In this document: positions 9,510 to 18,243 of the stretch, one piece after another
How the letters are laid out: each line of letters begins with the position of its first letter
How positions within the stretch are numbered: position 1 is the first letter of the stretch
From: Clostridiales bacterium
GTDB taxonomy: Bacteria; Bacillota; Clostridia; Lachnospirales; Lachnospiraceae
Direction of reading: 5' to 3'
Assembly (NCBI GenBank): GCA_021202015.1
Contig: JAJQDV010000049.1
Span: forward strand, 1 to 64,000
Length of the DNA: 64,000 nt
The notes under the pieces: model-generated
The model's input: the letters and a program-made list of their open reading frames with translations, nothing else
Database searches by the model: none
What the model was told of the DNA's origin: nothing
Made by a program: the position numbers and the translations under genes

Positions 9510-10529
9510 CTACCGGTTCCCATACATTTTTTCGTAGTAATTCTGATACTCACCGGAGATGATGGTTTCCCACCACTCTTTATTGTCCAGATACCACTGA
9601 ATCGTCTTTTTGATACCGTCGGCAAACTTCGTCTCCGGAAGCCAGCCCAGTTCATTATGAATCTTGGTCGGGTCGATGGCATAGCGCATGTCGTGTCCCT
9701 TGCGGTCGGTCACATAGGTGATCAGGCTCTCCGGCTTGCCGAGTTCCTTACAGATGATCTTCACGATATCAATATTTTTCATCTCGTTATGACCGCCGAT
9801 ATTATAGACCTCCCCCACGCGTCCGTTGCGGATGATCAGGTCAATCGCCTTGCAGTGATCCTCCACGTACAGCCAGTCGCGGACATTCTCACCCTTTCCG
9901 TACACCGGCAGCGGTTTGTCATTCAGCGCGTTGGCGATCATCAGCGGGATCAGCTTCTCCGGAAAATGATACGGTCCGTAATTATTCGAGCAGCGGCTGA
10001 TCGTCACAGGCAGACCGTAGGTCCTGTGATAGGCCAGGACGAGCAGATCCGCGCCCGCCTTGGAGGAACTGTAAGGGCTGCTCGTGTGGATGGGCGTCTC
10101 CTCCGTAAAAAACAGATCCGGCCGGTCCAGCGGCAGATCGCCGTAGACCTCATCGGTGGAAACCTGATGATAGCGCACGATGCCGTACTTGCGGCAGGCA
10201 TCCATCAGCACCGCCGTGCCTTTGATATTCGTATCCAGGAAAATCTCCGGGTTTTCGATGGAGCGGTCCACATGGCTCTCCGCCGCAAAGTTCACCACCA
10301 TGTCCGGATGCTCTTCCTCAAAAAGCCTGTATACTGCCTCACGATCCGTGATGCTCTCCTTTACAAAACGGAAGTTCGGATTATCCATCACGGGAGCCAG
10401 GGTGGACAGATTGCCGGCGTAGGTCAGACAGTCCAGGCACACGATCCTGTAATCGGGATATTTGTTTAACATGTGGAAGACAAAGTTGCTTCCGATAAAT
10501 CCGGCGCCGCCGGTCACGATGATAGTCAT
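9510..10529 (-). CDS. rfbB: dTDP-glucose 4,6-dehydratase
   Basis: MTIIVTGGAGFIGSNFVFHMLNKYPDYRIVCLDCLTYAGN; HQVSTDEVYGDL; YSSSKAGADLLV; AGGAGAG upstream of ATG at 10529. Confidence 0.96.
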   Translation of the reverse strand: MTIIVTGGAGFIGSNFVFHMLNKYPDYRIVCLDCLTYAGNLSTLAPVMDNPNFRFVKESITDREAVYRLFEEEHPDMVVNFAAESHVDRSIENPEIFLDTNIKGTAVLMDACRKYGIVRYHQVSTDEVYGDLPLDRPDLFFTEETPIHTSSPYSSSKAGADLLVLAYHRTYGLPVTISRCSNNYGPYHFPEKLIPLMIANALNDKPLPVYGKGENVRDWLYVEDHCKAIDLIIRNGRVGEVYNIGGHNEMKNIDIVKIICKELGKPESLITYVTDRKGHDMRYAIDPTKIHNELGWLPETKFADGIKKTIQWYLDNKEWWETIISGEYQNYYEKMYGNR

Positions 10530-10547
10530 TGCTTTTCTCTCCTTCAT

Positions 10548-11444
10548 TTAATATAATCCGTCCTGATACTTTCCGTCAAGGACATCCTTCAGGTACTGGC
10601 CGTACTCGTTCTTTTTCAGAAGCTCGTAAACTTTGAGAACGTCGTCCCGCGAGATCCAGCCGTTCAGATAGGCGATCTCCTCCAGACAGGCGATCTTGCG
10701 GTGCTGGTGCTGCTCCACGGTTTTTACAAAAGTGGTGGCGTCGACGAGGCTCTCGTGGGTACCGGTATCCAGCCAGGTGAACCCCTGTCCGAGCAGTTCG
10801 ACGTTGAGCGCGTCATTTTCCAGATAGATCCGGTTCAGATCGGTGATCTCCAGCTCGCCGCGGGCGCTGGGTTTTAAGTTCTTCGCGTATTCAATGACCC
10901 GGTTATCATAGAAGTAGAGTCCTGTCACACAGTAGTTGCTCTTCGGATGCTCCGGCTTCTCCTCAATGGAGATCGCCTTACCGCTGTGGTCAAACTCCAC
11001 GATACCGAAACGCTCCGGATCGTCCACATAGTAGCCGAACACCGTGGCGCCCTTTCCGGACTCCGCGTTCTCCACCGCGGCTTTCAGCCTTTTTTTCAGA
11101 CCGTGCCCCGCAAAGATATTGTCGCCGAGCACCATGGCCGCCGTATCGTCCCCGACAAAATCCGCGCCAATGACAAAGGCCTGCGCCAGTCCGTCCGGGC
11201 TCGGCTGCACCGCGTAGGAGAGATGGACGCCGAAATGGCTGCCGTCCCCCAGAAGCTCCTCAAAACGCGGCGTATCCTGCGGCGTGGAAATGATCAGGAT
11301 ATCCCGGATCCCCGCGTTCATCAGGACCGACATCGGATAATAGATCATCGGCTTGTCGTAGATCGGAAGCAGCTGCTTCGACGTGACCATCGTGAGCGGA
11401 TACAGCCGTGTGCCGGAGCCGCCCGCCAGAATGATTCCCTTCAT
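10548..11444 (-). CDS. rfbA: Glucose-1-phosphate thymidylyltransferase
   Basis: [46 protein letters not shown]. Confidence 0.97.
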   Translation of the reverse strand: MKGIILAGGSGTRLYPLTMVTSKQLLPIYDKPMIYYPMSVLMNAGIRDILIISTPQDTPRFEELLGDGSHFGVHLSYAVQPSPDGLAQAFVIGADFVGDDTAAMVLGDNIFAGHGLKKRLKAAVENAESGKGATVFGYYVDDPERFGIVEFDHSGKAISIEEKPEHPKSNYCVTGLYFYDNRVIEYAKNLKPSARGELEITDLNRIYLENDALNVELLGQGFTWLDTGTHESLVDATTFVKTVEQHQHRKIACLEEIAYLNGWISRDDVLKVYELLKKNEYGQYLKDVLDGKYQDGLY

Positions 11445-11513
11445 GAATTTGTTCCTCCTTTATCGTTTCTCTGTAAATATTTTCTGAATGTGCCGAAGGC
11501 GCCGCTCTCATTA

Positions 11514-12545
11514 TCAGCAAAACAGCAGGATAGCCAGCTGCCTGGAAAGCGGCTTCGACGTCAGTTTATATTTCCGGTAGACCCGCAGCCGCCCCGGTTT
11601 TGAGAGCGTATGGATCCCGGCATACACCGCGACTACAGAATCCTTTTCCACCGGAAATGTCTCCGCAAGCGCCTCCGCCTGTTTTCTCATCATCTCCAGT
11701 GAGTCCTTTTTGTCCTTCCCCTGAAAAAAAACCTCCCGGAGATACCAGAACAGACTGATGTTCTTCGCGCCGGTGTCGTTCTCCCCGTGCTGCCGGTACA
11801 GGATCGTCGGATCGTTCAGATACCGCAGCTCCCCGAACTGGGCGGCAATCAGAGCGGCCCACCAGTCGTGCATGACGATCTTATCCGGATCCTTCAGGGA
11901 AAGAACCATATCTCTCAGCCTGCGGTTGATCATCATGGTACATCCGGTCACGACATTCTGAACCAGCACATGATTGATCCGCGTATCCTCACAGTTCAGC
12001 TTCTGGTACAGATTCATGCTTCCGGAAACTTCCGCCAGAGATTCGTCCACGACTCTCAGATCCGTATAGACGAGGCAGGGCAGTTCTGTCGGATTCCCCG
12101 CATCTGTATTCCCCGATGGCATACCCTCACGCTTCTTTTCTCCGGCATATATATCCTTCACAGACAGGTTTTCCTGTGCCATTCTCTCCGCTGACCGCCT
12201 CTGCGCGATCCGCATCTCCCGCAGCGTCTTCTCGATCTTGTCCGGCAGCCAGACGTCATCCTGATCACAGCACATATACAGGGGCGCATCCACATTCCGG
12301 AGCAGATAAAAATAATTGGTTTTGGCGCTGCCGGTCGGCGCCCCGTCCAGGAGGACAAACCGATCCGGATCCCGCGCGGCGTAACTCTCCAGGATCGTCT
12401 GCGTACCGTCTGCGGAGCCGTCGTCATGAATATAGGCCACCCAATCCGAATCTGTCTGTCCGATCAGGGAATCCAGCTGCTCCGGCAGATAGGACTCCCC
12501 GTCACGGACAGCGACCAGAATGGCAATTTTTGAAGTCTGATGCAT
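11514..12545 (-). CDS. Glycosyltransferase family 2 (rhamnosyltransferase-like)
   Basis: IAILVAVRDGESYLPEQLDSLIGQTDSDWVAYIHDDGSADGTQTIL; YMCCDQDDVWLPDKIE: GT2 DxD/QDDVW motif. Confidence 0.9.
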   Translation of the reverse strand: MHQTSKIAILVAVRDGESYLPEQLDSLIGQTDSDWVAYIHDDGSADGTQTILESYAARDPDRFVLLDGAPTGSAKTNYFYLLRNVDAPLYMCCDQDDVWLPDKIEKTLREMRIAQRRSAERMAQENLSVKDIYAGEKKREGMPSGNTDAGNPTELPCLVYTDLRVVDESLAEVSGSMNLYQKLNCEDTRINHVLVQNVVTGCTMMINRRLRDMVLSLKDPDKIVMHDWWAALIAAQFGELRYLNDPTILYRQHGENDTGAKNISLFWYLREVFFQGKDKKDSLEMMRKQAEALAETFPVEKDSVVAVYAGIHTLSKPGRLRVYRKYKLTSKPLSRQLAILLFC

Positions 12546-12550
12546 GGTTC

Positions 12551-15328
12551 CTACCGTCTCACACAGAGCGTATCGATCCCGTCGCCGTCCCAGTCGCCGA
12601 CATATACCTCATCCGTGGACCTTCCGTAAGAAATCGTTTTATCCGGACTGCCTCCGGAAATACTGTACTTGATGGAAAACTGATTCCCGCTCCTCACACA
12701 GAGCGTATCCGTCCCGTCCCCGTTCCAGTCGCCGGCCAGCGCCTCATCGCTGTCCCCGCCGTAATCGACGGACACATCCGCTGTCCCGGCAGAAATCGAG
12801 TTGCTGAAATAATAATTGCTTCCGCGCCTCACGCAGAGCGTATCAATCCCGTCCCCGTTCCAGTCACCGACCAGCACCTCATCCGTACTTCTTCCGTAAT
12901 CGATCTCAATGTCCGCGGAGCCTTCGGAGATGCTGTTTTTAAAATAATAGGTGTTTCCGCGTCTCACACAGAGCGTATCCACCCCGTCGCCGTTCCAGTC
13001 GCCGACCAGTACCTCATCCGTGCTCTTCCCATACACCGCTATGTAATCCGCGTCCCCGGAAGTAATACTGTTTTTAAAATAATATGTGCACCCGGAAGGA
13101 TAGGACACGGACTGCGCGTACAGCGCCGTCATGAGATTCACGATCGCGTATCCGTATCCGGCGGACGACGCCCATCCGAGACCGTTCGGATTCTCCTGCT
13201 GTCCGAGCCACTCCACATAAATCGCGGATCCTCTGGTTACATAGCTGAATCTCGGATCCACACATTCGTTATTCAGACTGTCCGTACTGGCATAGGCCTT
13301 CAGATGCTGCACATGCGCGCGGATCCCGAGACGAACGGTGGAAAATGTCGCGTAACTGGTTGTTGAAGAAGATACCGCGCCGAGTCCGCAGAAATTATAC
13401 GCTGTGATCGACACCGTCCCGCCGAATTTCAGCCATCCGGTCTCATACATCGACTGACAGAATGCCACCGCGGGGTCCACGCCCTCCGCTACGCACTCGT
13501 CATAATAAATCTGGCAGAAATCCGTAATCGTCGGCGCGTCCGAGCTGCTGTAGTAGGACGGATAGCTCGCCTTGGAATTATAGTATGCCACCATCTGCTG
13601 AACGGTAGTCGTCGGAGAATTCATGATAAATGTGTATATGTAAGACGTCGCATTTCTTCCTTCCGCCTTCCCGTAATTGATGTAATGCAGATAATACGAC
13701 GGCAGATCATCTCCGAACGCCTTCTGCAGATCATAATAATTACTCTTATAAATCGTTACATTAAAGTCCTCGCTTGCCTGACGTCCTTCTTTCATCCCAT
13801 ACGTAACAAAATGCTTCAGTGCCGCGGTCTGATCGCTCCCAAAAGCAGCCTTAAGATCCGCATACCTGTTAATATAGTAATCATAATCATATACGGCAGA
13901 ATAGTCCACACCATCATATACCGTTGAAGAATCATCCGAGGAAGCGCCCTTCACAAGTCCGAAATAGGAAGCGATTCCCGTCGCGTCCGCGACGCCAAGG
14001 CTCTGCAGCCCGGACTCTGTAGAGAGGTAGGTCGACACATCCGATGAATTCGTCAGAAACGCGTGCTCTACAATAATCGCGGGAAAACCATACAGTTTGC
14101 TGTTCTTGATCACACCGTAATAATCCGCCAGAGAACCGTCGCTGTAGGTCGACCCATCCTCGGAGTTTCGAATCTTCGTGCCACGGCTCGTCAGACCGAG
14201 CGCCACCAGCTGTTCCAGAACGGCGGCCGCCAGCGCCGCCCCTTCTGAGCCGACCGACGAATTATAGTTTGAATTCGGGTAATACACCTCCGCTCCGTTC
14301 GCGGATGTACTCGTCGCTGAATTCAGATGAATGCTCACATACACATCCGCTCCGACACCGGCCGCGTAGATCACGCGGTTTTTATTGCACACGGTGGACG
14401 TCGTTCCCGAATAGGGGCAGTCTTCGGTATCACGCGTCATATATACGGTCACGCCGCTGTAGGTCTCCAGCTCCTCCTTGCAGTACTGCGCGATCTTCAG
14501 CGTGAGCTCCTCTTCCTTCAGGCCGTTTGCGCTCGCGCCCGCGTGGGCCGCGTCATGACCCGGATCCAGGACGACCACCACGTTCTCAGAGGAAGAGTAC
14601 GTGGTAATGGCGTCCTCCGAATCACTGTCGTCCGCCTGTTCGGACAGAGCCTCCTCAATACTGTTCGCCGACGTCTGATTGCCATCCTCGTCGAAGGTGA
14701 CGATGCTGATATCAATATCATCAACTGATATCTCCTCATCGGCATCCGCCTCCCCGGAGTCTGTATCATCCTCGGAATATGTATCATCAGCAGAACCGGT
14801 ATCTTCATCCGCCGTCTCCGCATCATCATCCGTATCCTTCACGACCTCGGCGTCCGCGGCAGTCTCAACCAACGTCTCCACCCCGTAGGACGCTTCGATC
14901 CCCGCATCAGACAGCTCGATCGTATACAAAATACCGCCCGTCACAAAAGCCACGGCGTCCAGGATATATACGCCGATCCCGCTCTCCTCACTGTATTCAA
15001 TCTCAAACTGCAGGGCGTCGCCGTCGATCACGGACGCCGCCGCTTCATATGTACTGTCGTCGGACTCACGATGAAAGTTAAGCACCGCCGAATCGATCTC
15101 AATATCGTCGTCACCAATCGAAACCACGATGCTCTGCATCTCGCCAAACTCCACATACGGCTTGTCCACGACGAGATAATTCAGTAAAATCCCATCGGAC
15201 GCGGTCTCTTCTGTAACTTCCGAATCATCCGCGTCTGCGGTCTGCGCATCAGACGCATAAACGGGAATGGCAGATATCATCATGGACAAGGCCAGTATAC
15301 CGGCCAACAACTTCTTCTGTCTCTTCAT
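12551..15328 (-). CDS. Secreted N-acetylmuramoyl-L-alanine amidase (Amidase_3) with glucosaminidase domain and C-terminal repeats
   Basis: Signal peptide; VVVLDPGHDAAHAGA...YVSIHLNS...AIIVEHAFLTN (Amidase_3); PAVAFCQSMYETGWLKFGG...NFCGLGA (glucosaminidase-like); four C-terminal DWNGDGxDTLCVRR repeats. Confidence 0.9.
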   Translation of the reverse strand: MKRQKKLLAGILALSMMISAIPVYASDAQTADADDSEVTEETASDGILLNYLVVDKPYVEFGEMQSIVVSIGDDDIEIDSAVLNFHRESDDSTYEAAASVIDGDALQFEIEYSEESGIGVYILDAVAFVTGGILYTIELSDAGIEASYGVETLVETAADAEVVKDTDDDAETADEDTGSADDTYSEDDTDSGEADADEEISVDDIDISIVTFDEDGNQTSANSIEEALSEQADDSDSEDAITTYSSSENVVVVLDPGHDAAHAGASANGLKEEELTLKIAQYCKEELETYSGVTVYMTRDTEDCPYSGTTSTVCNKNRVIYAAGVGADVYVSIHLNSATSTSANGAEVYYPNSNYNSSVGSEGAALAAAVLEQLVALGLTSRGTKIRNSEDGSTYSDGSLADYYGVIKNSKLYGFPAIIVEHAFLTNSSDVSTYLSTESGLQSLGVADATGIASYFGLVKGASSDDSSTVYDGVDYSAVYDYDYYINRYADLKAAFGSDQTAALKHFVTYGMKEGRQASEDFNVTIYKSNYYDLQKAFGDDLPSYYLHYINYGKAEGRNATSYIYTFIMNSPTTTVQQMVAYYNSKASYPSYYSSSDAPTITDFCQIYYDECVAEGVDPAVAFCQSMYETGWLKFGGTVSITAYNFCGLGAVSSSTTSYATFSTVRLGIRAHVQHLKAYASTDSLNNECVDPRFSYVTRGSAIYVEWLGQQENPNGLGWASSAGYGYAIVNLMTALYAQSVSYPSGCTYYFKNSITSGDADYIAVYGKSTDEVLVGDWNGDGVDTLCVRRGNTYYFKNSISEGSADIEIDYGRSTDEVLVGDWNGDGIDTLCVRRGSNYYFSNSISAGTADVSVDYGGDSDEALAGDWNGDGTDTLCVRSGNQFSIKYSISGGSPDKTISYGRSTDEVYVGDWDGDGIDTLCVRR
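12554..13093 (-). repeat. Four tandem 45-aa (135-bp) repeats with DWNGDGxDTLCVR calcium-loop-like motif
   Basis: GNTYYFKNSISEGSADIEIDYGRSTDEVLVGDWNGDGIDTLCVRR-type units at the amidase C-terminus. Confidence 0.88.
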
Positions 15329-15424
15329 AGTGGTTCTGAACTCCTTTCACTGTCCCCGAACGTACATCTCCCCGCATCTGCCTCACATAACAACTGCTTC
15401 TGTTATGCGCAAAGATATCTACAT

Positions 15425-15459
15425 AATAAAACAACTGCGCCCTTTTTTCAAGGGCGCAG
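15425..15459 (-). terminator. Rho-independent terminator-like hairpin between the Fic gene and the amidase gene
   Basis: Minus strand CTGCGCCCTT-GAAAA-AAGGGCGCAG followed by TTGTTTTATT; perfect 10-bp stem. Confidence 0.8.
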
Positions 15460-15633
15460 CGAACGATTTTATACTTTTTTAGTGGAGCATTCAGGAACAG
15501 ACATCGTTCTTTCTCAGCCGGCAAACGACTGTCTTAGAAAATCACCTGTATGTTTCAAAGTTCTCCTCAGTCTAACACTTACCACTATCTTGATCGCCAT
15601 CTTGATCGTCTTCTTGACCAACAAGCGACCAGG

Positions 15634-16638
15634 TTATATTTTCCTGTATTTTTGATTTCGGCTATTTGGTTTATCAGGCACCGTCATCGTAACCAATCCC
15701 TGTTCCATAGCAGGATTCAGATAGTTTTTCCGGAAGGTTGGCCTGTGTGAAAGACCGAGCCGGTTCATGAGTTCCGCCGCAGACAACTCCTCATCACCAA
15801 GAACTGACAGGAGTTTCTCTATCGGCGTCTGCGGTTCCCTGTTCCGAGACAGGTCATTGTTTCCGACTACGGAAGTTTTTTTCAGCGTGTCCAAAATAAT
15901 TTCCAACATCAGTTCCACAAAGGCACAACTGTCGGCATCCTTGTCTGACTTACCCAGAGCATCATAATACTCCGGCTGTCTCTCCCGTACCAGTTCCTCA
16001 ATCGGAAGCCAGTAGAAAAGTTCATTCCATTTACCCAAAAGAAGGCTGTGCCACATTCTTCCCATTCGTCCGTTTCCGTCTGCAAAAGGATGGATAAATT
16101 CAAACTCGTAGTGGAAAATTGAACTTTTAATCAATGGATGTGTTTCTGCGCCCTGATACCAGAGCAGCAGATCTTTTATTTGTGTGGGAACAAACTGCGC
16201 CGGCGGTGCCATATGGACAATCACATCACCATCAAAAACGCCAACCCCGCCGGAACGGAATTTGCCGTTTTCCGGGATCAGGCCGCTCATCATATGACCG
16301 TGCGCCGTGAGCAGGTCCTTCACAGAAAACGGATCGAGAGTCAACATCATCTCATAAGTCTCATATGCGTTTTGTACTTCCCGAATTTCATTCGGGTTTC
16401 CCAGTATCCGCTTTCCATCCAGAATAGCTGTCATCTGCTCCAGCGTCAGAGAGTTGTGTTCGATTGCCAGCGACGAATGAATCGTACGAATTCTGTTCTC
16501 CCGCCTCAGATGCGGAGTCAGATTCCCGTGAGACAATACCGCGATGCGGCCAATCTGTTCACTGATTTCTGCTACCAGATTCGTAATTTTATCTGTCATA
16601 TGAAACGGTGGTTTGTATCCATCCATTCTCCGGTTCAC
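15634..16638 (-). CDS. Fic family protein (predicted AMPylase/nucleotidyltransferase)
   Basis: HYEFEFIHPFADGNGRMGRMWHSLLL = Fic HPFxxGNGR motif; SSLAIEHNSLT near the N-terminus. Confidence 0.94.
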   Translation of the reverse strand: MNRRMDGYKPPFHMTDKITNLVAEISEQIGRIAVLSHGNLTPHLRRENRIRTIHSSLAIEHNSLTLEQMTAILDGKRILGNPNEIREVQNAYETYEMMLTLDPFSVKDLLTAHGHMMSGLIPENGKFRSGGVGVFDGDVIVHMAPPAQFVPTQIKDLLLWYQGAETHPLIKSSIFHYEFEFIHPFADGNGRMGRMWHSLLLGKWNELFYWLPIEELVRERQPEYYDALGKSDKDADSCAFVELMLEIILDTLKKTSVVGNNDLSRNREPQTPIEKLLSVLGDEELSAAELMNRLGLSHRPTFRKNYLNPAMEQGLVTMTVPDKPNSRNQKYRKI

Positions 16639-16646
16639 CTCCTCCT

Positions 16647-17192
16647 TTACTCGCCTGCGCCAGATTCTGTTCTCTCTCTCTGACCAGCTCCGGATACGCC
16701 TGGCTGAGGAGTTGGCCCTTTAAACACAACTAACTTGCTGATCAGATAATTCAGCACAATCACGATCACCTGCGCGACCACCTTGATCAGAATGCTGTTG
16801 AACTGCATCCGTGTGATAAACACAAACAGGATCGCTTCCTCCACGGCCAGCGTAAAAAGCCGCCCGCCGAAGAACTTCGCGATCTCCAGCAGGAAAAGCC
16901 GGGTTCCCAGCCCTCTCGTGGAGAACACCCAGATCTTGTTCGTCACATACGCGAACGTGACCGCCAGAATCCAGGAGATCAGATTCGCGACCAGCTCGTT
17001 GATCCCCAGCCCGACGTTGCACCAGGCATAGCTGCCGATGCTGACCAGGAATGTCAGCCCGCCGAAAAACAGATACAGCAGGATTTCCTTATACTTCCTG
17101 TAAAAGGGGTTCAGGATCCGCAGCCCCGGCAGGTTCATGATCTTATCAAATATATCCGAATTTCTGTCCGTATTTTCCTCATTCATCCTCAT
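16647..17192 (-). CDS. GtrA family membrane protein
   Basis: LYLFFGGLTFLVSIGSYAWCNVGLGINELVANLISWILAVTFAYVTNKIWVF: GtrA/DPMS-associated topology. Confidence 0.9.
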   Translation of the reverse strand: MRMNEENTDRNSDIFDKIMNLPGLRILNPFYRKYKEILLYLFFGGLTFLVSIGSYAWCNVGLGINELVANLISWILAVTFAYVTNKIWVFSTRGLGTRLFLLEIAKFFGGRLFTLAVEEAILFVFITRMQFNSILIKVVAQVIVIVLNYLISKLVVFKGPTPQPGVSGAGQRERTESGAGE

Positions 17193-18117
17193 CCCGCTCC
17201 TTCAGCATCCGTATCAGATGGAGATGACGTTCGAAGTTGTCCCTGTACTGCTTCTTCAATACGGACAGGATCACGCCGCAGAAAAAATCAATGATCGCCG
17301 CAATGCCAAGGGCGCTGATCATGATCAGCGTCGGGATCTGAAGCACCTCTCTCGTATGAAGAAAATCAACAAAGATCGGGATGAACATGATCAGGAAAAT
17401 GGCGGCAAGCACCAGCGCGATCAGACTGAAAAAGGCAAAAGGCTTCGCATCCCGGAACAGCCGCGCGATCGTGAACAGCACCTTCAATCCGTCCGAATAC
17501 GTGTTTAATTTTGACTCGCTGCCCTCCGGCCGGTCGCGGTACTCGATCGCCTCCTCGACGATACGCAAATTGTGATCCAACGCGAAGATCGTCATCTCTG
17601 TCTCGATCTCAAATCCCTTGGACACCACCGGAAAGGACTTCACGAAATCCCGGCTGAACCCGCGCAGGCCGGTCATGATATCGCGAAGCTCCGCGCCGAA
17701 CAGGCGGTTGATCAGCCCGCGCACCATCACATTGCCGACATTGTGGAACGGCCGCTTATTCTCTGTAAAATATGTCGAGGACAGCCGGTCCCCGACCGCC
17801 ATATCCGCCCCCTTCTCCAGAACCAGCCGCTCCAGGCGGGGAGCGAAGGATGCCGGATAGGTGTCATCACCGTCCGTCATGATATAGCAGTCCGCCTCGA
17901 TGTCGCGGAACATGGCCCGGACGACGTTGCCCTTCCCCTGTTTGTACTCGTAACGGACAATCGCGCCCGCCGCGCGGGCGATCTCATCCGTACCGTCCGT
18001 GGAATTGTTGTCATACACATAGATATCGGCGTGGGGAAGCGCCTGTTTAAAATCCTCCACGACCTTTCGTATCGTCTGCGCCTCGTTATAGCAGGGTATC
18101 AGTACCGCTGTCTTCAT
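17179..18117 (-). CDS. Glycosyltransferase family 2 (polyprenyl-phosphate sugar transferase-like)
   Basis: MKTAVLIPCYNEAQTIRKVVEDFKQALPHADIYVYDNNSTDGT; two C-terminal TM helices; coupled to the GtrA gene. Confidence 0.93.
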   Translation of the reverse strand: MKTAVLIPCYNEAQTIRKVVEDFKQALPHADIYVYDNNSTDGTDEIARAAGAIVRYEYKQGKGNVVRAMFRDIEADCYIMTDGDDTYPASFAPRLERLVLEKGADMAVGDRLSSTYFTENKRPFHNVGNVMVRGLINRLFGAELRDIMTGLRGFSRDFVKSFPVVSKGFEIETEMTIFALDHNLRIVEEAIEYRDRPEGSESKLNTYSDGLKVLFTIARLFRDAKPFAFFSLIALVLAAIFLIMFIPIFVDFLHTREVLQIPTLIMISALGIAAIIDFFCGVILSVLKKQYRDNFERHLHLIRMLKERDEDE

Positions 18118-18243
18118 CTCCGTGATCTCCTTTACAGTTCCTGTCTGTCACTCCTCCGGTAAAAATTGTCAATGCCGGCCGGAAGCTTTTTCGTTCCGTT
18201 TCAATCATATTATCCGTTTTCAGTTCCTGAATATTTCATAAAA

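Noticed and set aside
9447-10469. 340-aa plus-strand ORF
   Set aside because: Antisense shadow of rfbB.
12116-13366. 416-aa plus-strand ORF opposite the amidase C-terminal repeats
   Set aside because: Antisense shadow of the repetitive minus-strand coding region; composition is Arg/His/Pro-rich and resembles no family.
15571-15633. Repeat-like tail (LVGQEDDQDGDQDS) in another frame after the Fic stop
   Set aside because: Short, and the Fic ORF already ends normally; not enough evidence for a frameshifted extension.
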